The notes below the pieces were generated by a model, which saw only the letters and a list, made by a program, of their open reading frames with translations, was not told the origin of the DNA and did no database searches. A stretch of 64,000 bases of DNA from Spirosoma sp. GTDB taxonomy: Bacteria; Bacteroidota; Bacteroidia; Cytophagales; Spirosomataceae. Shown in pieces: positions 34,297 through 43,349 of the stretch. The translations under genes were made by a program, and so were the position numbers. The stretch spans positions 1-64,000 of the forward strand of contig NZ_JAPLET010000031.1 in assembly GCF_026391055.1 (NCBI RefSeq), read 5' to 3'. Numbering within the stretch: position 1 is the stretch's first letter; each line of letters begins with the position of its first letter.

Positions 34297-35187
34297 ATGC
34301 CTGCTTTGAAACAAACGCTAACTGCCTGGTCATTACTATTTTTCTTTTTTGCTTTTTGTCTAACCTTTTCAAGCCAAGGGGCCAAAGTCGATTCGCTGGA
34401 TGTACCCAGCACCCTGATGAACAAGAACCTGCGGGCGGTGGTCGTTTTACCCGATTCCTATGCATCTGCCGGTAAAAACAAAACGACCTATCCAGTGCTC
34501 TACCTCCTTCACGGCGGTTTTGGCCACTTCAACGACTGGATTACGAAAACGCCCGACAAAACCCTGATACACCGGCTTGCCGACCAGTATAACCTCATTG
34601 TTGTGATGCCGGAAGGCGAAGTATTCAGCTATTACGTGAATAGCCCCGTTATCCAGGATAGTCAGTTTGAAACCTACCTGACAAAAGAGGTTATCGACAA
34701 GATTGACAAGACGTACCGCACCATCCGCATGCCCAAAGGCCGGGTTATAACGGGCCTGTCGATGGGGGGCTATGGCGCGCTGTACCTGGCGACACGGCAT
34801 CCCGATCTGTATTGTGCGGCTGGCAGCATGAGCGGGGCACTGAATCTGGATATGAACGCCTGGAAACTCCCACCCGATGCCACCAAAGGCATCAAAGCTG
34901 AGTTTGAAAAAATCCTGGGACCATTCAGCCAGTCGCCCGACGGCTGGGCGTCCTATTCGGTGGTGGGCATGGCTGACAAAATGAAAACGAACGGGCTGAA
35001 ACTGGTCATCGACTGTGGTGTGGATGATTTTCTGATCGAACCCAACCGGGAGTTACACCGTCGGCTGGTGTTCAACCAGACGCCCCACGATTACAGCGAA
35101 CGGCCCGGTGGCCATAGCTGGGAGTTCTGGCAGAACGCCCTCCCCTATCAGGTGCAGTTTTTCAGCAAAGTGCTGAATGAAAACTGA
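34297..35187 (+). CDS. Secreted esterase (Esterase D/acetylxylan esterase-type alpha/beta hydrolase)
   Basis: 296 residues with a signal peptide (WSLLFFFFAFCLTFSSQGAK). Alpha/beta hydrolase fold of the esterase-D group: YPVLYLLHGGFGHFNDWI (oxyanion site), GLSMGGYGAL (153-162, nucleophile Ser155), FLIEPNRELHRRL and the HSWEFW histidine near the end. It hydrolyses esters; many relatives deacylate plant-derived or carbohydrate esters. First gene of a five-gene operon with a carboxylesterase, a transporter and AtuA genes. Confidence 0.82.
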   Translation: MPALKQTLTAWSLLFFFFAFCLTFSSQGAKVDSLDVPSTLMNKNLRAVVVLPDSYASAGKNKTTYPVLYLLHGGFGHFNDWITKTPDKTLIHRLADQYNLIVVMPEGEVFSYYVNSPVIQDSQFETYLTKEVIDKIDKTYRTIRMPKGRVITGLSMGGYGALYLATRHPDLYCAAGSMSGALNLDMNAWKLPPDATKGIKAEFEKILGPFSQSPDGWASYSVVGMADKMKTNGLKLVIDCGVDDFLIEPNRELHRRLVFNQTPHDYSERPGGHSWEFWQNALPYQVQFFSKVLNEN

Positions 35188-35251
35188 ATTGTTACTTCTC
35201 TGCCCAAATACCCTTCACTCTATTTCTCAACTCCTGCAATCAAAACCATCT

Positions 35252-36877
35252 ATGCGTATTAAAACAACCCTTTCGTCCCTGCTTGTTATTTTGTTACCCT
35301 TGCTGGCAGTTGGTCAGACCAAAACCGAAGCGGCCGACCCCATTGTGGCTGGCAAAGGTATTGCTACCGTACCTACTACATCCGGTTCGGTTCGGGGATA
35401 TATTCACAACGGCACATTTACGTTCAAAGGTATTCCCTACGCCAAAGCCGACCGTTTCATGGCACCTACGAAACCCGATTCCTGGACGGGCGTTCGCTCA
35501 TCGATGACCTATGGGCCGGTTTGCCCAATGGACGTGACCACGACCACCTACGATGAGATTGAATTTCCTTTTCAACACAATTGGGGCTACACCAACGAGA
35601 ACTGCCTGAGCCTGAACGTATGGACGCCTGAAATCAACAGTAAAAAAAGCCGCCCCGTTATGGTATGGCTACACGGAGGTGGATTTACGGCCGGTTCATC
35701 AGTTGAACTACCGTCGTACGACGGCGAAAACCTGACCAAAAAAGGGGACGTGGTTGTCGTTACGGTCAATCACCGCTTAAACGTGCTTGGTTATCTGGAC
35801 TTGTCGGCTTATGGCGATAAGTATAAAAACTCCGCCAATGCGGGGCTTATGGATTTAGTATCGGCCTTGCAGTGGGTGCAGCAGAATATCGCCCAGTTTG
35901 GGGGTGATCCCGGAAACGTAACCATCTTCGGCCAGTCGGGCGGGGGCGGCAAAGTGACCAGTCTGATGAATGCCCCTTCGGCCAAAGGCCTGTTTCACAA
36001 AGCCATTGTGCAGAGTGGTAGCTACATCACCCGCTTCGCCGAAACCGATCTGACCAGAAAGGTAAGTGCTGCCTTACTCAATGAACTGAATCTACAGGCC
36101 AATCAGATCGACTCCCTGCAAAAAATATCATACGATCGGCTGAATGCGGCCAGCAAGAAAGCGATTCGTAAAGTAGCCGACCAGTTAAAAGCTGATGGAA
36201 AATCAATTGACGGACTAGGCTGGGGGCCTGTTCATGATGGAAGCTTTTTGCCGAATCAACCTAACGAACCAGCCGCAATAGCCTTGTCAAAAACGATTCC
36301 GCTACTCGTAGGATCGACCAAGAATGAATTCACCCCCTTCAATCCCAGCACCCGTGGCCTGACGATGGAAGGGGCTAAAACTAACCTCCAGAAAAAGTAC
36401 GCCGATAAAGCCGATGCGTATATGGCAGCGGTGAAAAAGGCGTATCCCGAAACGGTTAAACCGTCTGATTACACTGACATCGACGTCAACTTTCGGCCGT
36501 TAACGATTCAGCAGGCCAATGCAAAAGCTATACCGGGGGCCGCTCCTGTGTATATGTATCTGTTTACCTGGCAGTCGCCAGTGCTGGATGGCATCTACAA
36601 ATCCATGCATTGTATGGAAATCCCCTTTGTGTTCGATAACATCGACCGCTGCGAAGAAATGACGGGGGGAGGTAAAGCTGCTCATACGCTGGCCGACAAG
36701 ATGAGCCGGGCCTGGATTTCCTTTGCCAGAACGGGCAATCCGAACCATAAAGGTTTACCAACCTGGCCTGCTTACACGCCTGAAAATGGGTCTACCATGA
36801 TTCTCGACAATACCAATCAGGTAAAAAGCCATCCCGATAAAGAGCTGTTGCAAATTGCTACGGGAAAGTCGTTGTAA
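35252..36877 (+). CDS. Secreted type-B carboxylesterase
   Basis: 541 residues from the ATG at 35252, which begins a signal peptide (MRIKTTLSSLLVILLPLLAVGQ); the longer ORF from 35177 overlaps the previous gene and lacks one. Carboxylesterase (type-B) features: GSVRGYIHNGTFTFKGIPYA, the ENCLSLNVWTP motif, PVMVWLHGGGFTAGSS (oxyanion hole), the nucleophile GQSGGGG (usually GESAGG), a late LVGSTKNEF and HCMEIPFVF with the His. It would release an acid or alcohol from an ester outside the cytoplasm. It follows the esterase closely and precedes the transporter by 86 nt, with a stem-loop between. Confidence 0.82.
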   Translation: MRIKTTLSSLLVILLPLLAVGQTKTEAADPIVAGKGIATVPTTSGSVRGYIHNGTFTFKGIPYAKADRFMAPTKPDSWTGVRSSMTYGPVCPMDVTTTTYDEIEFPFQHNWGYTNENCLSLNVWTPEINSKKSRPVMVWLHGGGFTAGSSVELPSYDGENLTKKGDVVVVTVNHRLNVLGYLDLSAYGDKYKNSANAGLMDLVSALQWVQQNIAQFGGDPGNVTIFGQSGGGGKVTSLMNAPSAKGLFHKAIVQSGSYITRFAETDLTRKVSAALLNELNLQANQIDSLQKISYDRLNAASKKAIRKVADQLKADGKSIDGLGWGPVHDGSFLPNQPNEPAAIALSKTIPLLVGSTKNEFTPFNPSTRGLTMEGAKTNLQKKYADKADAYMAAVKKAYPETVKPSDYTDIDVNFRPLTIQQANAKAIPGAAPVYMYLFTWQSPVLDGIYKSMHCMEIPFVFDNIDRCEEMTGGGKAAHTLADKMSRAWISFARTGNPNHKGLPTWPAYTPENGSTMILDNTNQVKSHPDKELLQIATGKSL

Positions 36878-36884
36878 AATTTTT

Positions 36885-36934
36885 AACAGGATTAACAGGA
36901 TGTCCACTGGCTAAAAAAACCTGTTAATTCTGTT
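36885..36934 (+). repeat. Stem-loop between carboxylesterase and transporter
   Basis: 15-nt arms 36885-36899 and 36920-36934 with one mismatch, built on the direct repeat AACAGGATTAACAGG. There is no T tract. Similar TTTTAACAGGATTAACAGGAT sequences occur between genes of many Bacteroidota, so it may be a dispersed repeat. Confidence 0.5.
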
Positions 36935-36963
36935 GATCATAATCTTTCTCACCTATACACATC

Positions 36964-38259
36964 ATGCTCGCTTTACTTGGCTTTGCCACCATTGCCGTTT
37001 TTCTGGTGCTGATTATCACCAAACGATTATCTGTCATTACGGCGCTGGTGCTGGTGCCGGTCATCATGGGTTTTCTGGCGGGGTTCAGCCCGAAAGAGTT
37101 GGGCGAGATGATTCTGGCGGGTATCAAGCAGGTGGCCCCCACGGGTATTCTGCTCATGTTCGCCGTGCTGTATTTCGGGACGATGCTCGATGTCGGCCTG
37201 TTCGACCCGATTATTGCGGCCATTATCCGTTTCGTGAAAGGTGACCCGCTGAAGGTTATTCTGGGAACGGCGGTACTGACGATGATCGTCCACCTCGACG
37301 GCGACGGCACGGCTACATTCATGATCGTGATGTCGGCTTTTCTGCCCATTTACAAACAGTTGGGCATCAACCGGCTGATCCTGACGGGCATCGTCGCGCT
37401 GAGCGTAGGGCCGATGCACCTGGTGCCCTGGTCCGGCACCTCGGCGCGGGCCATCTCGACGCTGAAAACTGATGCCACGCAGTTATTCAACCCCAATATC
37501 CCGGCCATAATAGCCGGTATTGGCTGGGTGCTTTTGGTTGCTTACTGGTTCGGTCTGAAGGAACGAAAACGTCTCGGCGTCAGTGACCTGAAGTATGTGC
37601 ATCAGGAAAGTCTCACCGACGAGCAGCGACAGTTTCGCCGTCCGCGCCTGTTCTGGGTTAATGCCATGCTGACCATTGGCCTCATAACGACCCTCATGAA
37701 AGGCTGGGTGCCGGCGCCGGCCTTGTTCGTTTCGGCGGCTATTGTGGCCCTGTGGATCAACTACCCTCGTTTGCCCGACCAGCAGAAAGTGCTCCGCAGC
37801 CACGGCAACAATATTTTTTTGGTGTCGAGTATGATTTTTGCGGCAGGCGTTTTTTCCGGCATCCTGACCGGGGGCAAGATGATCGACGCGATGGCAACGG
37901 CCGTCGTTTCACTGATTCCTCAGCAACATGCGGCCTGGTTACCCACACTGACGGCCATCACCAGTATGCCCGCGAGTCTGCTCTTCACCCCCGATGCTTA
38001 TTATTTCGGCGTTGTTCCTATCCTGAGCCAGACCGCCACGCAGTTCGGCATCGACCCGCTTGAAATTGGACGAGCCGCGTTGCTTGGCCAGATGACAGTT
38101 GGCTTTCCGGTTAGTCCACTCACGGCCTCGACTTTCCTGCTGGTTGGTCTGGCCGACGTGGATTTAGGTGATCATCAGAAATTTATTCTTAAATGGGCTT
38201 TCGGTACAACCGTCGTCATGACGCTGGCAGCTCTGTTAACCGGCTCTATTCATTTATGA
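36964..38259 (+). CDS. CitMHS-family carboxylate transporter
   Basis: 431 residues with about eleven hydrophobic helices, matching the CitMHS (citrate-Mg2+/H+ symporter) group: ALLGFATIAVFLVLIITKRLSVITALVLVPV, FGTMLDVGLFDPII, the HLDGDGTATFMI signature and PWSGTSARAIS. It should import a tricarboxylate or related acid as a metal complex. Its stop overlaps the AtuA start (ATGA at 38256-38259), so they are translationally coupled; the substrate probably is the acid freed by the esterases or the compound metabolised by AtuA. Confidence 0.82.
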   Translation: MLALLGFATIAVFLVLIITKRLSVITALVLVPVIMGFLAGFSPKELGEMILAGIKQVAPTGILLMFAVLYFGTMLDVGLFDPIIAAIIRFVKGDPLKVILGTAVLTMIVHLDGDGTATFMIVMSAFLPIYKQLGINRLILTGIVALSVGPMHLVPWSGTSARAISTLKTDATQLFNPNIPAIIAGIGWVLLVAYWFGLKERKRLGVSDLKYVHQESLTDEQRQFRRPRLFWVNAMLTIGLITTLMKGWVPAPALFVSAAIVALWINYPRLPDQQKVLRSHGNNIFLVSSMIFAAGVFSGILTGGKMIDAMATAVVSLIPQQHAAWLPTLTAITSMPASLLFTPDAYYFGVVPILSQTATQFGIDPLEIGRAALLGQMTVGFPVSPLTASTFLLVGLADVDLGDHQKFILKWAFGTTVVMTLAALLTGSIHL

Positions 38260-39578
38260 AACCATCAATCCGAATTGGGTGCGGAGCTGGCTTCTCCGGC
38301 GATCGGCTCGAACCTGCTCTGGTGCTGGTTCAGCAGGGCGAGTTAGCTTATCTGGTGCTGGAATGTCTGGCAGAACGCACCATTGCGCTGGCGCAGAAAC
38401 GGAAACGGCAGGATGCCACGCTGGGCTACGACCCCCTGCTGGAACGCCGAATTGAAACGTTGTTACCGCACTTACTGGAAAAGAAGGTTCGCCTGATTAC
38501 CAACATGGGCGCTGCCAATCCGCTGGCGGCAGCCCAAAAAATTGTCGACATCGCCCAACGCTTATCGCTCTCGGTAACGGTAGCGGCTGTTACCGGCGAC
38601 GATGTGTTCAGCCTGATTTCGGGCAGCGAAACGGCCCTGGAAACGAGCAAACCCCTGTCCGATTCGGGGCCACTGGTGTCGGCCAATGCCTACATGGGTA
38701 TCGATGCCATTTTACCGGCACTGGCTACGGATGCCGATATTATCATTACGGGCCGCGTGGCCGATCCGTCGCTGTTTCTGGCCCCGTTGGTGCATGCCTT
38801 CGGCTGGTCACTAGAGGATTTTGACCAATTAGGACAAGGTACCGTCGTCGGGCATTTACTGGAGTGCGCCGGTCAGCTTACGGGTGGGTACTTCGCTGAT
38901 CCTGGCCGCAAAGATGTTCCCGACATGGCGCATCTGGGCCACCCTTTCGCCGATGTGTCGGCGGATGGCACGGCTATTTTCGGTAAAGTGGCCGGTACAG
39001 GTGGCGTGTTGAGTTTAGCCACTGCCAAAGAGCAGCTGCTCTACGAAGTGATGGACCCCAGCCGCTACATCACCCCCGACGTGGTGGCCGATTTCACGCA
39101 GGTACGATTGACAGCGACAGGTCCCAATCAGGTCCGGGCCTCGGGCGCTCGTGGGCAGGCCCGCCCCGATACCCTAAAAGTCAGTGTGGGCTACGAAGCC
39201 GGCTTTATTGGTGAAGGCGAAATTTCGTATGCGGGTTCGAATGCCCTCAACCGGGCTAAACTGGCCGGAGCCATCATCCAGGAGCGGCTACAGGACCGGT
39301 TCTCCGACCTGCGCATCGACTACATCGGCAGTACATCGGTGCATCGAACCAATTTTGGCCATTTCCCGGACCCTTACGAAATTCGGCTGCGGGTGGCAGG
39401 AAAAGCCCAAACGGCGCAACAGGCGGCATTGGTCGGCGAAGAAGTTGAAGCCCTTTACACCAACGGCCCCGCGGGTGGGGGCGGTGCCCGTAAATATATC
39501 CACGAACTGGTGGGCATCGTCTCGACGCTCATCAACCGAAACCAACTAACGCCACAGGTAACGCTCTTTCACGCATGA
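38256..39578 (+). CDS. AtuA-family protein (DUF1446)
   Basis: 440 residues from the ATG at 38256, which overlaps the upstream stop; a longer frame from 38193 lies inside the transporter gene. The DUF1446 pattern is clear: RIGCGAGFSGDRLEPALVL at the start, LVSANAYMGIDAILPAL, ADIIITGRVADPSLFLAP, ECAGQLTGGYFADPG, and the glycine-rich end PAGGGGARKY. AtuA proteins take part in acyclic terpene (citronellol/geranyl) catabolism in Pseudomonas, but most homologues have unknown substrates. It overlaps the next gene by 4 nt (ATGA at 39575-39578). Confidence 0.82.
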   Translation: MKPSIRIGCGAGFSGDRLEPALVLVQQGELAYLVLECLAERTIALAQKRKRQDATLGYDPLLERRIETLLPHLLEKKVRLITNMGAANPLAAAQKIVDIAQRLSLSVTVAAVTGDDVFSLISGSETALETSKPLSDSGPLVSANAYMGIDAILPALATDADIIITGRVADPSLFLAPLVHAFGWSLEDFDQLGQGTVVGHLLECAGQLTGGYFADPGRKDVPDMAHLGHPFADVSADGTAIFGKVAGTGGVLSLATAKEQLLYEVMDPSRYITPDVVADFTQVRLTATGPNQVRASGARGQARPDTLKVSVGYEAGFIGEGEISYAGSNALNRAKLAGAIIQERLQDRFSDLRIDYIGSTSVHRTNFGHFPDPYEIRLRVAGKAQTAQQAALVGEEVEALYTNGPAGGGGARKYIHELVGIVSTLINRNQLTPQVTLFHA

Positions 39579-39886
39579 CCATCAAGCTCTACGACATTGC
39601 CCACAGCCGGGCGGGCGACAAAGGCAATACGCTGACGCTCTCGCTCATTCCCTATACCGCCGAAGATTATCCGTTGCTGTGTGCTCAGGTAACCGCCGAG
39701 GCCGTCAAACAGCACCTGGCCGAGATTGTATCGGGCGAGATCACGCGCTACGAATTACCCAACCTGCCCGCACTGCAGTTCGTTTGTCAGCAGGCATTGA
39801 CCGGTGGCGTAACGACCTCGCTCACGATGGACACGCACGGCAAAAGTCTGAGCTATGCGCTGCTGGAAATGTGCATACAAAGCTGA
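39575..39886 (+). CDS. AtuA-associated small protein (AtuA C-domain-like)
   Basis: 103 residues that often follow or are fused to AtuA: MTIKLYDIAHSRAGDKGNTLTLSL, then KQHLAEIVSGEITRYELPNLPALQFVC and GGVTTSLTMDTHGKSL. Its role as a partner subunit of AtuA is inferred from the fusion pattern. It ends the five-gene esterase-transporter-AtuA operon. Confidence 0.8.
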   Translation: MTIKLYDIAHSRAGDKGNTLTLSLIPYTAEDYPLLCAQVTAEAVKQHLAEIVSGEITRYELPNLPALQFVCQQALTGGVTTSLTMDTHGKSLSYALLEMCIQS

Positions 39887-40399
39887 CCGTGGATTGGCAA
39901 GTGAGCGTACGTTTTACAAAGAATGCGCTACAGGCAAACGCGGAAGATAAACTCAGCTTATGGTACGAACAAGTTAGTCCGGCTAACAAACCCAAGTTAG
40001 TAAAGATCAAATCGAAAGAATAGTAGTTAAAAATACCCAGCGCCGGTGGATCATTGACTACAGATTTTTCAACTACTTCGGTGGCCCTTTTCTTATAGGC
40101 TGTCAGGCGAGAAGTTTGGGGTACAAGCCGCAGTTGATTCTCTCCTTTCCGGGCTTGCTTCGGTATTGTATATGAACATCTCCACCACTCTTTTCAGATC
40201 CTACTAACACGCAGGTAACCACCGGTATCTATTAATGTAGAGACACTTAATCGCGTTTCAGCGCGCTCAAATTCGCCCGCTAACTCTGTGGTAAATTAGC
40301 CAAAATAGGACCGTTACCTTACTTATTTACGTATCGTCATACATCTATTCCACTAAATATCTTAATGCCACGAAGCAATTCATTTACGTGTGCATATCG
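39887..40399. other. Intergenic region with possible gene-end remnant
   Basis: About 510 nt. The first 135 nt, in one frame (39889-40023), reads like the end of a protein (VRFTKNALQANAEDKLSLWY... KIKSKE then TAG) but without a start; it may be a degraded gene tail. The rest has no recognisable coding region. The response regulator promoter should be at the right end. Confidence 0.4.
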
Positions 40400-40840
40400 A
40401 TGAGTCAGGATCAACAAAAGAACTGGATGATGGTAGTGGAAGATCAGGTAGACGCCTGGTTATTGTTAAAAGGCGCCTTAAGGCGAACGTTACCGCATGT
40501 ACTGACGGTCGATGCCAGTAATGGCCCAACGGCGCTGAGTTACCTGCATGGTTGTCTGGTAGAACGTCGGCCGTTACCTCGTATGATCCTGATGGATTTA
40601 TACATGCCTGCTCTGGAAGATGGACTGAAGTTGCTTCATACTCTTAAAGAACCGGCTTCTGCCTACAGCCATTTACCCGTTGTTGTAATGAGTTCGTCAA
40701 CGGACCCCCACGATCGCCAGCATGTAACCCAGCGCGGAAGCAGTTACCTCACTAAGCCGCTTTCCTATTCGGACTGGGACTCCTTTCTGGCCAGTATAGA
40801 TCATCATTGGAACGAAAGCTTAACTATTCCACCCGTTTGA
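40400..40840 (+). CDS. Single-domain response regulator
   Basis: 146 residues from the ATG at 40400; the in-frame GTG at 40388 is less likely. A complete receiver: acid pair in WMMVVEDQVDAW, phospho-acceptor Asp in MILMDLYMPALEDG, Thr/Ser in VVVMSSST and Lys in SYLTKPL. No output domain. It would act as a relay or through protein-protein contact; the kinase is not in the window. Related to the genes at 41058 and 48264. Confidence 0.85.
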   Translation: MSQDQQKNWMMVVEDQVDAWLLLKGALRRTLPHVLTVDASNGPTALSYLHGCLVERRPLPRMILMDLYMPALEDGLKLLHTLKEPASAYSHLPVVVMSSSTDPHDRQHVTQRGSSYLTKPLSYSDWDSFLASIDHHWNESLTIPPV

Positions 40841-41057
40841 TTGGCCAGTGCACAACGCCATGAGCAACAGCGACAGCATGGATACTAGGGGTGAAACAAC
40901 AACTGACTAATGAGCCAGACAGCGCGTATAGTATTCCGACGAGACCCTATTTTTATCACAAAACCTTCCATTAGAGTGTAAGAGGAGCACAAAGATTTTA
41001 ATCTATTGCCTGAGAGGATTGTTACATTAGTAATCGATTATTATCTCCCTTACACAT

Positions 41058-41540
41058 ATGAAAAGCAATAATGAACAAGTAAAAATCAAAGCTAATTTCA
41101 ATCTGGCAAAAGTGCTTGTTGTTGATGATAGCGACGATCATTGGCATCTGATCCAGAAAGCCTTGAAAACATGCCTTCCAGAGGTGGTATCGGTTCGAGC
41201 ATCCACTCCGGAACAGGCACTTACAATGCTGAAGGAGTGGGAAACACAGGAGTGGGAATTACCTAAGCAGATTTTACTGGACCTGTATATACCCGACCGG
41301 AAAGATGGCTGGAGAATACTTAAGCAGATCAAAGCCATGCCCGCTCCGCTGAACCAGATCCCAATTGTCATGCTGAGCTCATCTACAGACAATTATGATA
41401 TTCTGGATGCTTATCAGCTTGGTGTTTCGTCGTATCTTGTGAAGCCCGGCAGCTATGAAGAATGGCTGGCTTACTTCCAGGAATTACGGGCTTACTGGTG
41501 GGAAACCACTACATTACCCCCTTTGCAGTTTACCCTGTAA
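41058..41540 (+). CDS. Single-domain response regulator
   Basis: 160 residues, receiver only: ANFNLAKVLVVDDSDDHWHLI (acid pair DD), ILLDLYIPDRKDGW (acceptor Asp), IVMLSSST and YLVKPGSYEEW (Lys). Same plan as the gene 218 nt upstream (LDLYxPxxxDG, SSST, KP), suggesting duplication. No histidine kinase adjoins. Followed by a hairpin terminator. Confidence 0.85.
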   Translation: MKSNNEQVKIKANFNLAKVLVVDDSDDHWHLIQKALKTCLPEVVSVRASTPEQALTMLKEWETQEWELPKQILLDLYIPDRKDGWRILKQIKAMPAPLNQIPIVMLSSSTDNYDILDAYQLGVSSYLVKPGSYEEWLAYFQELRAYWWETTTLPPLQFTL

Positions 41541-41622
41541 GCAAATACATAGTACCAACCGGCCTGTTTATAGGCAAAACTAACTACTTCTCTATCGGTC
41601 ATCTTCACACCCGATAATTATG

Positions 41623-41666
41623 GAGTAAGGCAACGGTAACCAATGAGTAGAGCCGTTGCCTTACTC
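41623..41666 (+). terminator. Hairpin terminator after the response regulator
   Basis: Perfect 14-nt arms (41623-41636 and 41653-41666) with a 16-nt loop, 83 nt past the stop. No long T tract. The arm sequence CCGTTGCCTTACT recurs around 46688-46700, where a T6 run follows. Confidence 0.55.
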
Positions 41667-42409
41667 ACTACAACCACCGTTGGCCACAGGCATTTATCGA
41701 AAGCCGGCCGTATGACCTGCAAGCTGACATCACGCTCCTGAATCAACTCTACGAACAAGACCGGCTGGGACCCAGCACAGCCGCTATTGTTAATACCTGC
41801 GTTAAAAAATGGATTCCCTACACACGACTCGACACCGATTTGACCGTTTTATTAGGCTATGGCATTGCCCAAAAACGTATACAGACTGCCGTTAGAGGTA
41901 CTGGTAGAACAGTTTGTGCAGGCGTACGACTTCCGCCTGCTGGTGATCGACTATAAACTCTGCGCCGTAGCGCAACGGATACCCACCCGCGTCATTGGCG
42001 ATGGCTCTTCCACAATCAGCCAGCTTATCGATGCCATGAACAGCGCCCCCCGGCGGGGCGACAGACACGTGAATCTGTTAACCAGAATAAGCATCGATGA
42101 AGCTACGCTGGCTATTCTGACTGAGCACAATCTGACGCCGGAATCCTGCTGCTCGCCGGGAAAGAGCTCTATCTGAAGAAAACGGCCAATTTAAGTACGG
42201 GCGGTACTTCTATCGATATGTACCAAAAACTCGTGATTGACCAGCAGCTTAAATTGAAGATCTGCGACAAACTCGATCAGGCCAATATCAACGAGCGCGT
42301 CCTATTTCCCGGGTTGGATGGTCTGAGCCAGTGGTTGCGCCGTCAGTATGCGCAGGTAGATTGTCATCAGCCCATCGACGATTATCAGAACAGGTTTACA
42401 AGACACTAA
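41667..42409 (+). pseudogene. Chimeric pseudogene: cyanophycin synthetase fragments fused to an FRG-domain end
   Basis: Segment 1 (41667 to about 41890) reads HYNHRWPQAFIESRPYDL and LYEQDRLGPSTAAIVN, then LLGYGIAQKRIQ, typical of cyanophycin synthetase (CphA). In another frame, segment 2 (41859-42176) has EQFVQAYDFRLLVIDYK and RVIGDGSSTISQLIDAMN, CphA after an ATP-grasp deletion. Back in the first frame, segment 3 (from about 42130) continues LLAGKELYLKKTANLSTGGTSID, a CphA motif, and then joins directly YQKLVIDQQLKLKICDKLDQANINERVLFPGLDG, which is the end of an FRG-domain protein, stopping at 42409. So internal deletions and a fusion created a dead gene. Confidence 0.7.
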
Positions 42410-42456
42410 GCAAGAAGATAAGTAAAAATATACTGGGCTACACCCAACCACAACGT

Positions 42457-43326
42457 ATGCTGTCCGTAAAAGATATTACCATTGTTATCGTTACCCGAAA
42501 CCGCGTCGAAACCTTACTCTGGACATTGGGTAAACTGACCGCCCTACCCCACAATCCGCCCATTATTGTGGTGGACAATGCGTCTACCGATGGCACTCCC
42601 GACCGCGTAAAAGCAACTTTCCCGATGGTCACGGTGCTGTCTCTCGACCAGAATAAGTGGTGTGCCGCCCGTAATGACGGGGTTGAACTGGCGCAAACCT
42701 GCCTGGTCGCTTTCTGCGATGACGACTCGTTCTGGCAACCAGCCGCGCTGGGACGGGCAGCCACCTGTTTCAGCAAATATCCACACCTGGGTGTTCTGGC
42801 TGGCAAAATTCTCATTGGCGATCAGGAAGAAGTCGACTCGGTATGCGATGCCATGCAGAACAGCCCCATCATGGACCCTCGTCCGCTACCCGGCCCGGCA
42901 GTGCTGGGGTTTGTTTGCTGTGCCGCCGTGGTTCGGAAAGAAGCGTACCTGAGCATTGGCGGCTTCGATCACCGGTTTGCCATTGCGGGTGAAGAACGGA
43001 TGTTTTCGGTCGACATGCGAACCAAAGGGTGGAGTCTGGCCTATGCCGAAGATGTAGTGGCCCATCATTACCCATCTCAACTGCGTAACCTGGCCCAGCG
43101 CACCCGGCACATCACCCGCGACACGCTCTGGTACTACTGGTTGCGTCGACCGGCCTATTATGCCATGCGGCACACCATGCTTATTCTCAAACAAATACGA
43201 AAAGACAGCAACGTGCGGCAGGGTTTTCTGGAAGCGATAAAAGCGGCTCCTGACATTCTGCTTGACCGGCAGGTTGTGCCTCCGCCCGTAGAGGATCAGA
43301 TTCTGCGCATCGAAAGTTTTTATTGA
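42457..43326 (+). CDS. Family 2 glycosyltransferase
   Basis: 289 residues from the ATG at 42457; the longer ORF from 42331 runs into the pseudogene. GT2 fold: DITIVIVTRNRVETLLWTLGKL, PIIVVDNASTDGTPDRV, and FCDDDSFWQP (metal-binding DxD-like), with GGFDHRFAIAGEERMFSVDM as the acceptor site. Such enzymes add sugars to cell-surface glycans. It ends just before the convergent glycosidase gene (24 nt); acceptor and donor unknown. Confidence 0.82.
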   Translation: MLSVKDITIVIVTRNRVETLLWTLGKLTALPHNPPIIVVDNASTDGTPDRVKATFPMVTVLSLDQNKWCAARNDGVELAQTCLVAFCDDDSFWQPAALGRAATCFSKYPHLGVLAGKILIGDQEEVDSVCDAMQNSPIMDPRPLPGPAVLGFVCCAAVVRKEAYLSIGGFDHRFAIAGEERMFSVDMRTKGWSLAYAEDVVAHHYPSQLRNLAQRTRHITRDTLWYYWLRRPAYYAMRHTMLILKQIRKDSNVRQGFLEAIKAAPDILLDRQVVPPPVEDQILRIESFY

Positions 43327-43349
43327 GAGCCATAACCGCCCCTAGCCGG

